This document shows positions 1 through 10,058 of a stretch of 64,000 bases of DNA, piece after piece (positions within the stretch are counted from its first letter, which is position 1; every line of letters starts with the position of its first letter). A model generated the notes under the pieces. That model searched no databases. It worked only from the letters and a program-made list of their open reading frames with translations, and was not told the DNA's origin. Made by a program: the position numbers and the translations under genes. The DNA is from Euglena gracilis (Eukaryota; Euglenida; Euglenophyceae; Euglenales): contig CP154954.1 in NCBI GenBank assembly GCA_039621445.1, positions 16,572,140 to 16,636,139 on the forward strand, given 5' to 3'.

Positions 1-27
1 CCGGGGAGCCCCAGCGAGCCGCAGCCC

Positions 28-175
28 GCAGTGCGGGGGGCAGCAGTCCAGCACCCCGAGGGCCAGGGGTTCGGGGGCGGGCAGGGAGCTGGCAGCCCTG
101 TCCTCCAAAGGCGCGGGCCTGCAGTGTAACGCAGCTACTGACCCCCCCGGCACAGCAACGTTGGAACGTTCTAAA
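28..175 (+). repeat. Dispersed repeat block, copy 1 (partner 53524-53660)
   Basis: A GC-rich block that shares long runs with 53524-53660, such as GGCAGCAGTCCAGCACCCC and GGGAGCTGGCAG, followed by CCTGTCCTCC. It is the first of several anchors in which the first 2.3 kb of the window matches 53.5-58.5 kb in the same order and orientation. I see no gene in it. Confidence 0.75.
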
Positions 176-285
176 ATAGAATCTCTGTCCAATGTTCAAT
201 TATCCACGTCTGCCAATGTCAGGCAAAACTTACAAAAAATCACACGGGAATCCGGCCTCGCAGGCGGATGTCGAGGCCGCCAATA

Positions 286-420
286 GTGCTCCACGGCAGC
301 GGAGGAGAGGACTGGGAGCCGTAGGGGGACTTGGGGGAACGACGAGGGGGGAGAGGGCCCCCAGGTTTGGACGGGTCGGGACTTGGGAGCAGTGCTGGGC
401 ACCACGCCGGCCATGAGACA
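286..420 (+). repeat. Dispersed repeat block, copy 1 (partner 55527-55650)
   Basis: This block aligns with 55527-55650 through GCCGTAGGGGGA, GACGAGGGGG, GGTCGGGACTTGGG and AGTGCTGGGCACCACGC. Both copies are open in a plus frame reading EERT-SRRG-WGNDEG and also in a minus frame. Substitutions are not clearly concentrated at third positions, so I treat it as a nucleotide repeat. A short lost coding segment is possible but unproven. Confidence 0.7.
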
Positions 421-1679
421 GCAACTCCCTGCCGACCATGAGCTGTCTGTGGTCAAAGCAGGCAGTAATTATTTCAGGGCACCTAAAAAAAAACCTTAAA
501 GGGCAAAAAAAAACCTTAAAAAACCAGAAAACTGGCCAAAATGTTGAAAAAACCCTTAAAACTCCAAAAAAAAAAACTCTTAAAAATCATTCTGGCAAAG
601 CTTGTTCCTGACGAGCAAAAACGATGTTGCAAAACTCGACAAAAAAGCAAACCAACTCCGGGAAAAAATGATTTATGGCACTACTCTAACTGGGGAAAAT
701 GGGTTTCAACTTTTTTGTTAATTTTGGACCCCATTTGATGCCCAGGCGGACCCTAAAAAATATCCTGGGAATCTAAAGAATCCTAAAACACCGAAAACCC
801 CAAAGAAAGAAAATCCGAAGAAAAAAATACTAAAGCAAACCTGCAAAATGCCTACTTTAAAACCTTGGAAATGTTTCAAAATATTTGACTTAAAAAATAA
901 TGCCTGAAAGCAGGGCTTTACCTACAACAGGGTGGGCGTCCGGTAAACCCCTGGATCCGTAAGAGGATGGACAGAGTGTTATGACCATGACCATACAACC
1001 ACTCTTGCCTGTGCAGCGCTGGTCTGAAAAATTAAATTTGGTGGCTGGAAAGCCCGCTGAATTGAAAGCAACCTGCCCTCCATCTCAGGTAGGGTGAATC
1101 TCCTCTGCTGCCACCCCACAGCCAAAAAAAATGGGGGCTGTGGACGGCACGCACCCTCCCATTGCCCAAATACCTCATCGGTTTCGGCCGCTTTCACAAA
1201 AGCATCGACAAACTTTTTTGCATCGTATGGCACACCCGTGTGGCTGCAAAGAGTGGGAATTGACGTCGTCAATGCATGCGAGAACGTGGCAACTACTGCC
1301 AGTTTTATCTTTCGCTGGTGTGACCGATTCAAAAGCATTCCCGCTGGCGCTCGTGGGTCCGCCCACCCTTGCAAATTTGTCAGCCAGCAATGCCTCCTGC
1401 CACAACGAGAGTATGATGAGCCTGCAAGACGGAGAGCGGGGGCAGGCCACAATATCGGTTAGCGAAATGTTGCTACCAACCCCTCTGCCGTAGAGTCTCC
1501 CGGATGGAATTGGCTTGATGTGGGGTTGAGCCAGGCATTAGAAGAATGTCGAAACTGAAGGGAAAAAAAGCCATCTGCAAATCGTGTAAAAGAAAATCGA
1601 TTTTGACCAATTTTTGAGCTAGGCAGGACATATCCGACGTATCCGATTTTTACCAATTTTCCCCCGTTTGCCCCGTTTT
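421..1679. other. No gene seen; A-rich then mixed-composition DNA
   Basis: Bases 480-900 are rich in short runs of the form AAAACCCTTAAAA. Bases 1000-1500 have balanced composition, with overlapping open frames on both strands and no recognisable domain. A short match near 1010-1030 (GTGCAGCGCTGGTCTGAAA) corresponds to 55803-55820 and adds an anchor to the start/end collinearity of the window. Confidence 0.5.
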
Positions 1680-1912
1680 AACCCATGCACTTTGTCTTTG
1701 AAGAAAAAATACACTACACTGCAGCCGCCCTTCAGGTGCTGGACAGGAGGGGATCCGAGGCTGGGAAAAGACGCTGGCTGGCTGGCTGGCTGGACACACC
1801 AGGGTCCAGCAAAAGTTCCCGTGCCTCTCCAATCAATATCACAAAACCGGGTTTCTTCCCCCCATGTGCATGGTCAAGATTGGATATGAGGCCAGGGGAT
1901 GAAGGCAACTTC
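1680..1912 (+). repeat. Diverged repeat block (partner 57590-57840)
   Basis: Shared landmarks with 57590-57840 are ACCCATGC at the left, CAATATCACAAAACC against CATCATAACAAAACC, and CCCCATGTGCATGGTCAA-ATTGGATA against CCCTATGCGCTTGGTCAA-ATTGGATA. It lies just upstream of the (CA)n array, which the partner lacks. Confidence 0.6.
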
Positions 1913-1937
1913 ACATGCGCGCGCACACATACACACA

Positions 1938-2099
<162 letters not shown>

Positions 2100-2149
2100 G
2101 CAGTTGAGGTGGCAGGCAACGATCTTCAGGGTCTGCCGTGTGATGTGGT

Positions 2150-2310
2150 CTGGGCGCAGTCCGGGCTGCTTCGGAGCCGCGCAGCTGCAGCCACAGGTCG
2201 GACTTGCCGGGGAGCTGCTGCAAGAGGCTGAACGGGGCGGCCATATTTGGGAGGGGGGCCGGGGCAAAGAATAGCCGGAGAACCCTGTCAGAAGAGAGCA
2301 GGCGTACATC
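2150..2310 (+). repeat. Well-conserved repeat block (partner 58378-58530)
   Basis: It runs from CTTCGGAGCC through the CAGCTGCAGCCACAGGTCGG segment to GCCGGAGAACCCTGTCAG. The partner at 58378-58530 has only a handful of substitutions over the central 80 bases. This makes it the best-conserved anchor linking the start and end of the window. Either strand can be translated through the block, so no coding strand can be chosen. Confidence 0.8.
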
Positions 2311-2693
2311 TGGGGTTTCTGCGGAAGCCGACACGCTGGGCACAGCACCCAAATCGCACCCTGTGCACCATTTTTCCAGGTCAGGTGGAGGTGGTGTTAA
2401 CGGGCGGGGCCCCAGGACCACAATCCAAAAACGTGGATTTGTTCCTACCAGTGCTTTGAGCCAAAGGTCACAACATTGATGTACTTTTGCACAAACGCAC
2501 CTTCCTTGTGACCAATTTACATTTTTGTTCACCATTTTTCGGCAAAAATTCAGCTGTTTGCCCTTTTTGCCTTTTTGGACCAAAAATTACATGTCCATTG
2601 CATAAAACTGTCACAAAACGATACATTTTGCGATTTTCCGTGTCGACTGACGCTTGCATGGCACCTCTCGACGCACACTGCAGGTACACTTGG

Positions 2694-2935
2694 TGGTGGT
2701 TGGGTGGGTGGGTGGTGGAGGTGGTGGTGGTGGGTGGGTGAGTGGGTGGGTGGGTCGTTGTGTGGGTGGGTGGGTGGGTGGGTGGGTGGGTGGGTGGGTC
2801 GTTGGATGGGTGGGTGGGTGGATGGGTGGGTAGGTGGGTGGATGGGTGGGTAGGTGGGTGGATGGGTGGGTAGGTGGTGGTGGTGGTGGTGGCGGTGGCA
2901 GCGGCGGTGGTTGGTCGTGGTGGTGATGGTGGTGG
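2694..2935 (+). repeat. GTGG/GGTGGGTGGATGGGTA minisatellite
   Basis: Tandem GTGGG units grade into a 16-bp unit (GGTGGATGGGTGGGTA) and end in (GGT)n with GGC and GAT variants. The G-rich strand could form G-quadruplexes. Pro-Thr-His and Gly-Trp open frames here are repeat artefacts. Confidence 0.95.
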
Positions 2936-3078
2936 CCATCTTCGATTTTTCCACCAAAGGTGGCCAAAGGCATAGCCACCTTCGAGTCTTCCACCATGTA
3001 CACCACCTTCAGCCAAAACACAATTGTGAGGCCTGCAAAAAACAAAGCAGAAAGAGGCCTCCCGCTGCCGGTTCCGAG

Positions 3079-3670
3079 ATGTCAAACACGATGGAAGGCG
3101 GCTGGGTGTTCGGCACGGGTTGGAGCTACAAGGAAGTGGAGGCCATGATTCGCTTCAGCCTGGCGACTGCATACACAATCAACGGCGGGCAGGTGGGACG
3201 GCAGATCCAGGGCCATGCCCCATTGCTTGCCAATCATCGTCGAGCGCAACCACGTCCTAACCATCAACAAACAAAGCATCATCTGCTGCTACATCGATTA
3301 CTTCTTCGTCAGAGCCAGCACGGCTCCGCCACCACAAGAGTCGTTTGGCATGACCCTCAACCAGACCTCACAGACCCTGCTGAAGTTTTCTCCCTCGGTG
3401 TCCGCTGCCGCATCATCGACGACCGCCTACGTACCACGCTCTTCGACCGCGAGGAGGAGTCCCCTTCCATACCCCGAGTGAGACACCACCGACCCCGCCC
3501 GCAGCTTGGTGGGGTGCTGATAAGGCGCTCCATCGCAGGCTAGGAAGCATTCTCCCATATGCGGGACTTCAAAGAGAGCGTAGCCAACGTCGCCCACCAT
3601 GCCTTGTGGCAGGGGTACCCTGAGAAACTCGATTGTTCGGTCTGGAGCTGCTTCCTGCAACGCCGGTGGC
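3079..3670 (+). pseudogene. Decayed reverse transcriptase (palm and thumb remnants)
   Basis: Codons are strongly C/G-biased at the third position, unlike the neighbouring DNA. Four pieces follow in order. Frame 1, about 3079-3220, ends in GGQVGRQIQGHAP, matching the GG-VYRQ-GIPMG region of reverse transcriptases. Frame 2, about 3215-3370, holds IICCYIDYFF at the catalytic YxDD position. Frame 1, about 3370-3540, contains GVRCRIIDDRLRTTLFD, like the FLD-I-DG-L-T-YDKR segment. After an in-frame TAG at 3541, frame 1 continues with a thumb-like DFKES...WQGYP...FLQRRW. The order and spacing fit Penelope-like or related non-LTR elements; the exact clade is inference. At least two frameshifts, one stop and loss of the second catalytic Asp (YIDY instead of YIDD) make it a pseudogene. 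No upstream fingers or downstream endonuclease domain is visible. Confidence 0.6.
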
Positions 3671-5058
3671 AGGCCTCCGGTGTACTGCTGTGTAGCTCCA
3701 ATACCTGCGCTCCACTGCCCCCCAAAACCCAGGTACCCAGCCCCACACATCAGGCAAGCCAACAACCCATTGTTCTGGCAGACCTTTGGTCCCACACCGA
3801 CCGCAACCCCTGCCCCCGCAAATCCCCCCAGTTCCACCTCCAGGCAGTCAAGTGCGCGATCGCAGCTTGTGCCTGGACACCCTGGCGGCCACACTGCCTC
3901 TGGGAGCCCCCACCGTCAAGGCCGTGGAAGGGCTGGACGCGTCGCCCCTCGGCACCCTCCGGATTGGCACCGGCTCCGCGAGGAGGGCTGCTCGAGGCCT
4001 CAGAGGAGTCCTCTGCTGTGGTCAGCTGGATGCCTTGGCCGTAGGGTTGGGAAATGGCTGCAAACCCTCCGAACCGAAACCGGACCGCCCCGGCAATGGC
4101 GCGTCATCGGTCCCTGGTGCCGGTGGCGTACCGTGCGGCTCTTAGGGGTGGACCTCCTCCGTCAACCGCGGTGTGATCCAAGAGGGGGCCCCGGGGGCAA
4201 GGTGCCGTCCCAAGTGTTGCCGTTGAGGCCGTCACCCGCCCCCCTCATGCACGGTGGGATACAGAAGGATGCCCTGGAGGCCGTGTCCGGCCCTCGAAGG
4301 TGCCGAGGCCTTGACCAGCCCTCCCCGCGCAGGCACCATCCCGGAGGGTGCCTCAGAGGTAGGGCAATGCTCGCAGCTACCGCCAGCGCCAGAATTCAGT
4401 GGGGCCCACCGATGTGTGTTGGAAAGGCCAGTGTTGGTGGACCCATGCCCGTTCCGGTGCAATTGCCCACGCCCATGCCAGTGCCAGTGCCGGTGCCAGT
4501 GCAAGTCCCCGTGCCGGGGAGGGGGGGGGAGATCGGTGGGTGAGAGAGCCTCGCTCTCTCCGTGTCGTCTGTGGCCTGGCAACCCCCGGTCAAGTGACAT
4601 TGCGGCGTCACCCTCCCGGGACCAATTGGCCTCACACGCGGGCAGCATCCTTTCGGACTCGACTCTACTGCCCTCCCTGTATGGGTAGCAGGGGCGCCCA
4701 AGTGACCACACGCCCGAGGGCGTGTGGGTGTCTGGCAGGCCCTTCCGGGGCCATGTTCCAGGACACTCGTCCACCTTGCTTGGGCGACTTTAGGTGGGTA
4801 GGATCCACCCTGCCGCCGTGGGGTGTCCGGGACTGTGCAGCCCTGGCCGGGGGTCGGTGGTCTCTGCAGGGCACTGGGGGCTCGCTGGGGCCGGGTTGTT
4901 CGTGGCCGCCTGGGCACCCGGGCAACCGAGTGCGGCTTGTCGTGGCCCCTTGGGCAGCCCTCCTCCGCTGCAGCTCCCTGTCAGCGGCCCCCAGTGCCCC
5001 TCGAGACCCCAGACCGCCGGCCGGAGCTGCTCAGCTGCAGGCACCCGCCGGGCCGCGT
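3671..5058. other. GC-rich stretch without a recognisable gene
   Basis: Frames of over 300 codons are open on both strands (for example plus 3599-4543 and 4399-5316), but GC richness alone can cause this. Bases 4440-4515 form a short tandem of CCAGTGCCGGTG type that reads as Pro-Val-Pro repeats. A similar Pro-Val run lies at 5985-6080. No domain, signal peptide or splice pattern was convincing. Confidence 0.45.
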
Positions 5059-5169
5059 GCAGAGGGGGGGAGAAATTGCACATCGGGAGGTCGAAAATTG
5101 CAGCGCAAAAAAAATTGCACAAAATTGCACAAAATTGCACATACCAGAAAAGCCATACCAGAAACCAGA

Positions 5170-5465
5170 AAAGCTGCATATTCTGCCAATTTACCCGGTC
5201 GGTTCGCCCAAAAAGTTGCAACACAATCAGCCGTGGCAATATGCGATGGCAATACTTACGCCATTCATCCTGAATTTGTTCATCATCCAGCGGAAGACAC
5301 AACAATTCATACTTAGAAGTTACCAAGGAACAAAATACGAACCTGTTGTAGAACGCCTGTTGCTCCTTTGCCAATTGGCCGATTGGGTTTGAAACCTGAG
5401 TAAACCAATAATAAACAGCCTTTGAACGGAAATTTTCACTACATACATCAATTTCCCAGCAAAAA
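5170..5465 (-). CDS. Unrecognised coding-like segment inside a 331-codon frame
   Basis: The minus strand is open from 5785 to 4790. Only the middle, about residues 108-205, has protein-like composition: charged and aromatic residues are mixed, for example SKYELLCLPLDDEQIQDEW and NPIGQLAKEQQAFYNRF. The flanks read through the hairpin (Pro-His repeats) and through GC-rich DNA and look non-coding. I do not recognise a family. It may be an exon or a remnant of a mobile-element protein, because it sits inside the foldback at 5059-5720. No supported start codon or splice site is visible. Confidence 0.25.
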
Positions 5466-5484
5466 CTACCCCTGCTACCCATAC

Positions 5485-5589
5485 ATTGCAAAAACTGGCT
5501 CCTACACTGGTCAAATGTGGGGGGTGGGGGGTGGGTGGGGGGGTGGGGGGGTAGGGTAAATGTCCAGTGTAGGAGCCAGTTTTTGCAAT
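5485..5589. repeat. Perfect 26-bp inverted repeat with a G-rich loop
   Basis: Bases 5485-5510 (ATTGCAAAAACTGGCTCCTA and onward) are the exact reverse complement of 5564-5589. The 53-base loop is mostly G with a GGGTGGGG pattern. Perfect arms imply recent formation or gene conversion. The structure could extrude as a cruciform with a G-quadruplex loop. Confidence 0.9.
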
Positions 5590-5894
5590 ACCTCCAGCAA
5601 ATAAAGGTTAAATTCTCAATTGCATCAAAAACTGACATTTTCCAAAACAAATGTCCTGGGCCATGTGCAATTAATTGCACAAAATTGCAAAAAAATGCAC
5701 GGTGCAATTCCCCCCCCTGCCGCATGGGCTTCACCTGCCTGACCGGCCGCCCCTCCTGGCCCCCCGGGGGTTGCCCGGACGGCACTGAAGCTACTTAGGA
5801 TCCGAGGCGGTCAGCCCACCCCACCCTCCTCCATCCTCACACACCGCGGGAAGCAGCGTGTGGGTTTAGGAGGGGTGCTGCCTGCGTTGGCGGC

Positions 5895-6290
5895 ATGCCT
5901 CGGCTCCATGGCATGCCCCCAGGGTACCACCGTGCCACTGAGGCTGGAGGTGCAGGTCCGACTTGGTACCTTCAAGTCCCCGTGCCAGTCCACGTGCCTG
6001 CCCCAGTCCCCATGGACCGCATCGTCCATATGGACCCCATCTACATCCCAGTGCACATGCCGGTGGCCTGCCCAACCCACATGCCTATCCGAGGTGCAGC
6101 GGCCACCTCTAGACCAGCCAAAATATGGACTGGAGGAAAATGAACAAAAAATATACACAACAGAAACGGCACATGAAGATTTCACCCCCCGGGCCTCAAA
6201 CTGGTGAGGTTCAGTGAATGTTCATTGGTGACTTCACTTGGGAGGTCCGGGACCCCTCCTTCCATCTGCCTGACCTCCTCCGGGCCCATA
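5895..6290. other. No gene seen; Pro-Val-rich frame, then A-rich DNA
   Basis: The plus frame 5895-6143 reads as Val-Pro-Val-His-Val-Pro repeats arising from GTGCCAGTCCACGTGCC-type DNA, echoing 4440-4515. Nothing else is recognisable. Confidence 0.4.
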
Positions 6291-6720
6291 AACCCCCCAA
6301 AAATAAGACCGGGGGTCCATTTCATGGGTCGGTTGCTGGAAAGCCCGAGGGGGGATCTTATTCATGGGGGGGGGGGTCCATTTTATGGATTTTTGCTGGA
6401 AAATTTCTCGACCCCCCAAAATGTCCAAAAATGCCCTCAAAATACCAATTTTCGAAAAATTTGGCGCTTCGCGCCAGACAAATAGGAGAAAATATGCCGA
6501 ATTTTTTTGAAAACTGCCCCAAAATGGCAGATTTACCACCCAAAAATGTCCCGTTTTTCAAAAATCCGGCGCTTCGCGCCGGCAGGGGGTGTCTTATTTA
6601 TGGAAGGGGGGTCCATTTCATGGATTTTTGCTCGGACCGGCCATATTTTTTTGGGGTGTCCATTTTATGGGGGGGGTCTTATTTTGGGGGGGGGGGTTAC
6701 GTTGGTTCATTTCTGCGGCC
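6291..6720 (+). repeat. Tandem repeat of about 235 bp with GGTCCATTTYATGG units
   Basis: GGGGGTCCATTT(C/T)ATGG followed by TTTTGCTGG or TTTTGCTCGG occurs near 6313, 6377 and 6608. GGCGCTTCGCGCC palindromes are interspersed at 6466-6478 and 6569-6581, and G-runs of 6 to 11 separate the units. No gene was seen. Confidence 0.7.
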
Positions 6721-6790
6721 CAATCGGCCTCACCCCCCCAGCCGAGGGATTGGGCCCAAGTCATGATTGAAAGGGGGCACATTTGCATGC

Positions 6791-7056
6791 TGGGCGCTTG
6801 GCCCCCGACTTGGCTGCGCTTGTCCCTGAGGTTGAAACCCTGGCCTTGCCGTCAATTGTGATGGCAAGGCCGGGGGGGGGGTCAAACTTAGTCGTGCCAA
6901 GTTTGCAGGTTAAGAATTTCGACAGGCCATGCACAAAATGGGCCAAAAACCTTAAACCTTAAAAATGTGGGGCCAAAGTCGCAAGGGAAGGCTGAAGCCT
7001 AACTTTAGGGGGACAGGTTCGCCTGTAAGGAGGAGCGGAGCCAAGCGCCTGGGACT
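6791..7056 (+). mobile_element. Dispersed repeat family R1, most complete copy
   Basis: It begins TGGGCGCTTGGC and ends GCCAAGCGCCTGGG, giving a terminal inverted match of about 10 bp. Family landmarks in order are CAAGTTTGCAGGTTAAGAAT, CAAGCCATGCACAAAAT-like sequence, a CCAA-(G)TCGCAAG core, then TGTAAGGAGGA. Other copies lie at 12659-12850, 14600-14760, 17885-18050, 19268-19450 (reverse), 22280-22425 and 37140-37290. It looks like an old MITE family. Confidence 0.55.
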
Positions 7057-7490
7057 GGGGGTATGTGATTGAACCCATTGGTTGGGTGCGACAAAAAACA
7101 GCTGCCGTGATATATTCACCATCAATTCGTTTTGACTGCCATTTGCATTCCCCCTCTCGAAACTGGTCTATCTCTCAAAATTGCTGTTGGTTGAAAAGAA
7201 TCCAGCTGTTTTCAGGAAGCTGGGGGCGCTGGTTCTCCTCCCAAAACGTTCCGCAATAAACACACAATCCGACAACAAAGCCCACGCACACACAGTTCTG
7301 TCGCAGACCACATTGCAGGGGCTGCAGCGCATCGGGACGCCTGCGCATGACGGACATCCGCTCGCCATCCACTTGGGAGGCAAGGAGTGGGTCAGGGAGT
7401 GGCCCCGTGGCCCTGTATTGCGGGTGGAAGCCGTTGGGGTTTTGGGCCAGCTGTCCCCTCTTTTGGGCTTGTGGCCAAGCCGCCATATCA
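7057..7490. other. No gene seen
   Basis: Balanced composition with overlapping short frames on both strands and no recognised domain or structure. Confidence 0.4.
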
Positions 7491-7620
7491 CGGGGGGGGG
7501 GGGTATGCAACTTGGCCTTTCGAATTATGCAAGTAAAAAAAATGCAAAAAAATGCAACTTTCAGAAAAACCTGATTATGCAAAAAAATGCAAATTATGCA
7601 AGTTGCATATCTCCCCCCCC
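7491..7620. repeat. Short G/C-run-capped inverted repeat
   Basis: A G-run followed by TATGCAACTTG (about 7491-7517) is mirrored by CAAGTTGCATA and a C-run (about 7598-7620). The loop is rich in ATGCAAAAAA. The build, a homopolymer cap plus a TGCA-containing arm, matches the larger element at 5059-5720. Confidence 0.6.
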
Positions 7621-8125
7621 CTGCATATCAACATCAACGGGGCCACACCGAAACGCCTGATGGGTGGGGGGGGGTAAGGTACCTCCAGGCCAGAATGGGG
7701 GGGTGAGGGCCCCTCAACTATTCCTGCAGTTTGCATGAAAACTTTGGCCTAAAAATGGGCGTCTTGGAAAAAATGGAAAGGTGGGGGGGGACATGCAGGG
7801 GGGGAGGGGTGATATATCCACACGGGCAGGCGAAAAAAATAACTGTATAAAACCGCACACAAGTACACACAATTGTAGAAATGCATGCACTGACATACAC
7901 TGACTTCTGAAGAAAAAAAAACAGATTGTCAACATTCTGCTGTGACGGACTTTGGAAACATTTGTTTGTTTTTCAAAAAAAATTCACACTCAAGGGTTCT
8001 TGGCTCAGATGTGAAGGGTTCAGGGAGGCTTGACCCAAAAATAGAGTCACCCAAAAGTGGGGAAGAAAAGACTCTGAGCCACTTAGGCGGCCCAACTCGC
8101 ACTTAGCTTTGAAAGTGACTGTAAA
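7621..8125. other. No gene seen
   Basis: It contains G-runs at 7660-7700 and 7780-7810, then AT-rich DNA with no supported coding frame. Confidence 0.4.
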
Positions 8126-8485
8126 TTTGCGCCGACGCGCAAATCCAAAAAAAAGTTTGGTTTCGAACACCATGGCCTGAGACTCGAGACAATCCGAAAA
8201 TAGTGTCTCCCTGCACCCCAGGGCCTGGGGACGAAAGCAACGACCTGGAACTCCACGGTCCACGGGCACAGCGCTCCCGGGGCCCCGTGTGCCTGAATAC
8301 GAAGCGGCGGGTAATAAAACGAGGGGACTCCATTGCGCATTTGCGCTTTGGCGCAATTTTTTTTTCATCACGAAAAAAACATTTGCGCTTTGACGCAAAT
8401 TTTGACTTTTTTGTAATTCAACATGTGGGTGACCATTGCCGCACTTGGACAATGATAACAACTTTTGTGTCAACATGTGTTTCCC

Positions 8486-8872
8486 TTGCGCCAAAGCGCA
8501 ATGGGCAGGCTTATGAAGAATGGAAATTTAAGAGTTACCTTGCCCCAAAGCGCAAATAGAAATACAATTTTTAAAATTGTGAAAGCAACATGGCTTGCGC
8601 CGAAGCGCAAATATAACTACTGGAAACTTATCTCACAACGGAGGGAGAGAACGGCCCGGGTAGAGTATGAACACCAGAGGTGATAGAGCACAAGATATAG
8701 TGCAGGGGGACGGAAGCCTACTCTCAGTCACGTTGCCTTAAAATGGGTCAACATTGCGCGTCGGCGCAAGAGCCACGCTGCTTTGCGATTTTAAAAAGTG
8801 CATTCCCATTGCGCTTTGGCGCAATGTAACTCTGAAATTTCTATTCTTCATAAGCCTATCCATTGCCTGTGG
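8486..8872. mobile_element. Foldback element carrying the GCGCAA palindrome
   Basis: Bases 8496-8556 (AATGGGCAGGCTTATGAAGA and onward to GAGTTAC and a second palindrome) are matched in reverse complement by about 8806-8872 (palindrome, GTAACTCTGAAATTTC, TTCATAAGCCTATCC). Arms are about 60-65 bp with several mismatches; the spacer is about 250 bp. Confidence 0.65.
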
Positions 8873-9701
8873 AGCAACAGTTATCAATTTTTAATTTCTC
8901 ATGTTTATCACTGCGGGTGGAGAGAGCAGTCTTGGATCAATCTCATCACCAGAGCGAACATAAGGTGGAGGGAAGCCTTGCCTGGGAAAGGAAGCCAACC
9001 CCCTGGTGTGTGAAAGCAACCACCAACTTCATGACATCCAGACGTGTCTTGTTCTATGCGTTGTAAAACCAACTTCCACTGCCGGAGGTTCCTCCCACTT
9101 GCCTCGCAATTAAGCGTGCCTGAGGGGCCCTTCTCTTTGGCCGACTTTTGAAAGTCGGAAAAAATTCTGTTTGGAAAAGAACAGGTGCCAGATGAACCCT
9201 GGGAATCACAGCCGAGGAAACAATTTTAGGCGTCGAAAGGGTGTTTTAAAGAAGCTCGTCACCCCCCTTTCCTCGCCCACGATTTAAAGCACACCACTTT
9301 AAGGATGAGCGAATGGAATTGAGAAACTGAAAGGGCCCATCAACAACGGCGGAGAAGGGAAGACATGATGACACACCTTTTTTCGGTAATTTGCAACCCA
9401 CCAGACAGCCATATACCACCGGGCAGATGGAGGGCATTGTTCAGCCGAAAAAGGTCTTTCTGTCAACATCCCAAAAAACCCCACTTTGTGCACTAAGTGA
9501 AGGTCACTGAGGCACCACAGCCTACCGCCCACAATTGGTCTTATTGGAACAACCACTTCCTCTCCAGCGCCTGAATAGTTCAAAAGCACCAACCCAGCTT
9601 CTGGCACAGCAGTGCTCAAACCCTCCTCATCATTCTCCTCTATCCCCCACCTTCTCACACAGCAACACATTCAAACACATCTGCCATTTGAAAAAGCATT
9701 T

Positions 9702-9933
9702 GTGTCGGGGGCCCCTCTCTGAACGGCCAGTGTGCGGGCTTGGTGAGGAAATACATCGCTCCGAAGCGCAAGGGACATGCCTACATAATGCACTGCTTGT
9801 TCATTCAGATTACACGTTAGCCGCGTGTTTGCACTTTGTATGCAATGCGTGTTTGCACAATTTTGTATGATGGTTTGCGCTTCGGCGCAATGCATTTCCG
9901 CACACTGGCCGTTCAGAGAGGCGCCCCCGACAC
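9702..9933. mobile_element. Foldback element, 36-bp arms with one mismatch
   Basis: Bases 9702-9737 (GTGTCGGGGG ... CAGTGTGCGG) and 9898-9933 are reverse complements with a single mismatch. Just inside each arm sits a CGAAGCGCAA or TTGCGCTTCG palindrome half (9756-9771 and 9875-9890). These palindromes therefore travel on inverted-repeat elements. Confidence 0.75.
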
Positions 9934-10058
9934 ACCGTAACACATCAAAGGGACTCCCAAAAGGGCTCCGCTCAGGGCCTTCTGTTTTAACTTGCGCTCA
10001 AGCGCAAATTTTTAACTTGCGCTTAAGTGCAAGTTAAAAATTTGCGCTTAAGCGCAAA

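Larger units (their letters stand above)
5059..5720. mobile_element. G-run-capped foldback element, 662 bp
   Basis: The left end (5059-5081) reads GCAG, a G-run, then AAATTGCAC. The right end (5702-5720) reads GTGCAATT, a C-run, then CTGC, an inverted match. The interior is AT-rich with repeated AAATTGCAC and contains a second, perfect inverted repeat at 5485-5589. No clear target duplication was found, though CGCGT/CGCAT flank the ends. It is probably a non-autonomous element. Confidence 0.45.
8126..10058. repeat. Cluster of TTGCGC-NNNN-GCGCAA palindromes
   Basis: Palindromes with TTGCGC/GCGCAA arms and a 4-base centre occur at 8126-8143, 8341-8356, 8381-8400, 8486-8501, 8540-8555 (imperfect), 8595-8610, 8754-8769, 8808-8825, 9756-9771 (partial), 9875-9890, 9992-10007, 10014-10035 and 10041-10058. 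Centres vary (TTTG, CAAA, CGAA, GTCG, TTCG, TCAA, TTAA) while the arms are kept. The copy at 9875 has a TTCG centre closed by C-G, the classic stable tetraloop if transcribed. No gene is recognisable between them. Confidence 0.9.

Noticed and set aside
3599-4543. 314-codon plus ORF in GC-rich DNA
   Set aside because: Overlapping long frames are open on both strands, as expected from high GC. It has Pro/Arg-rich composition with no domain, and it starts inside the reverse-transcriptase thumb remnant.
4399-5316. 305-codon plus ORF
   Set aside because: It spans GC-rich DNA, the foldback boundary and AAATTGCAC repeats, with no consistent composition or domain.
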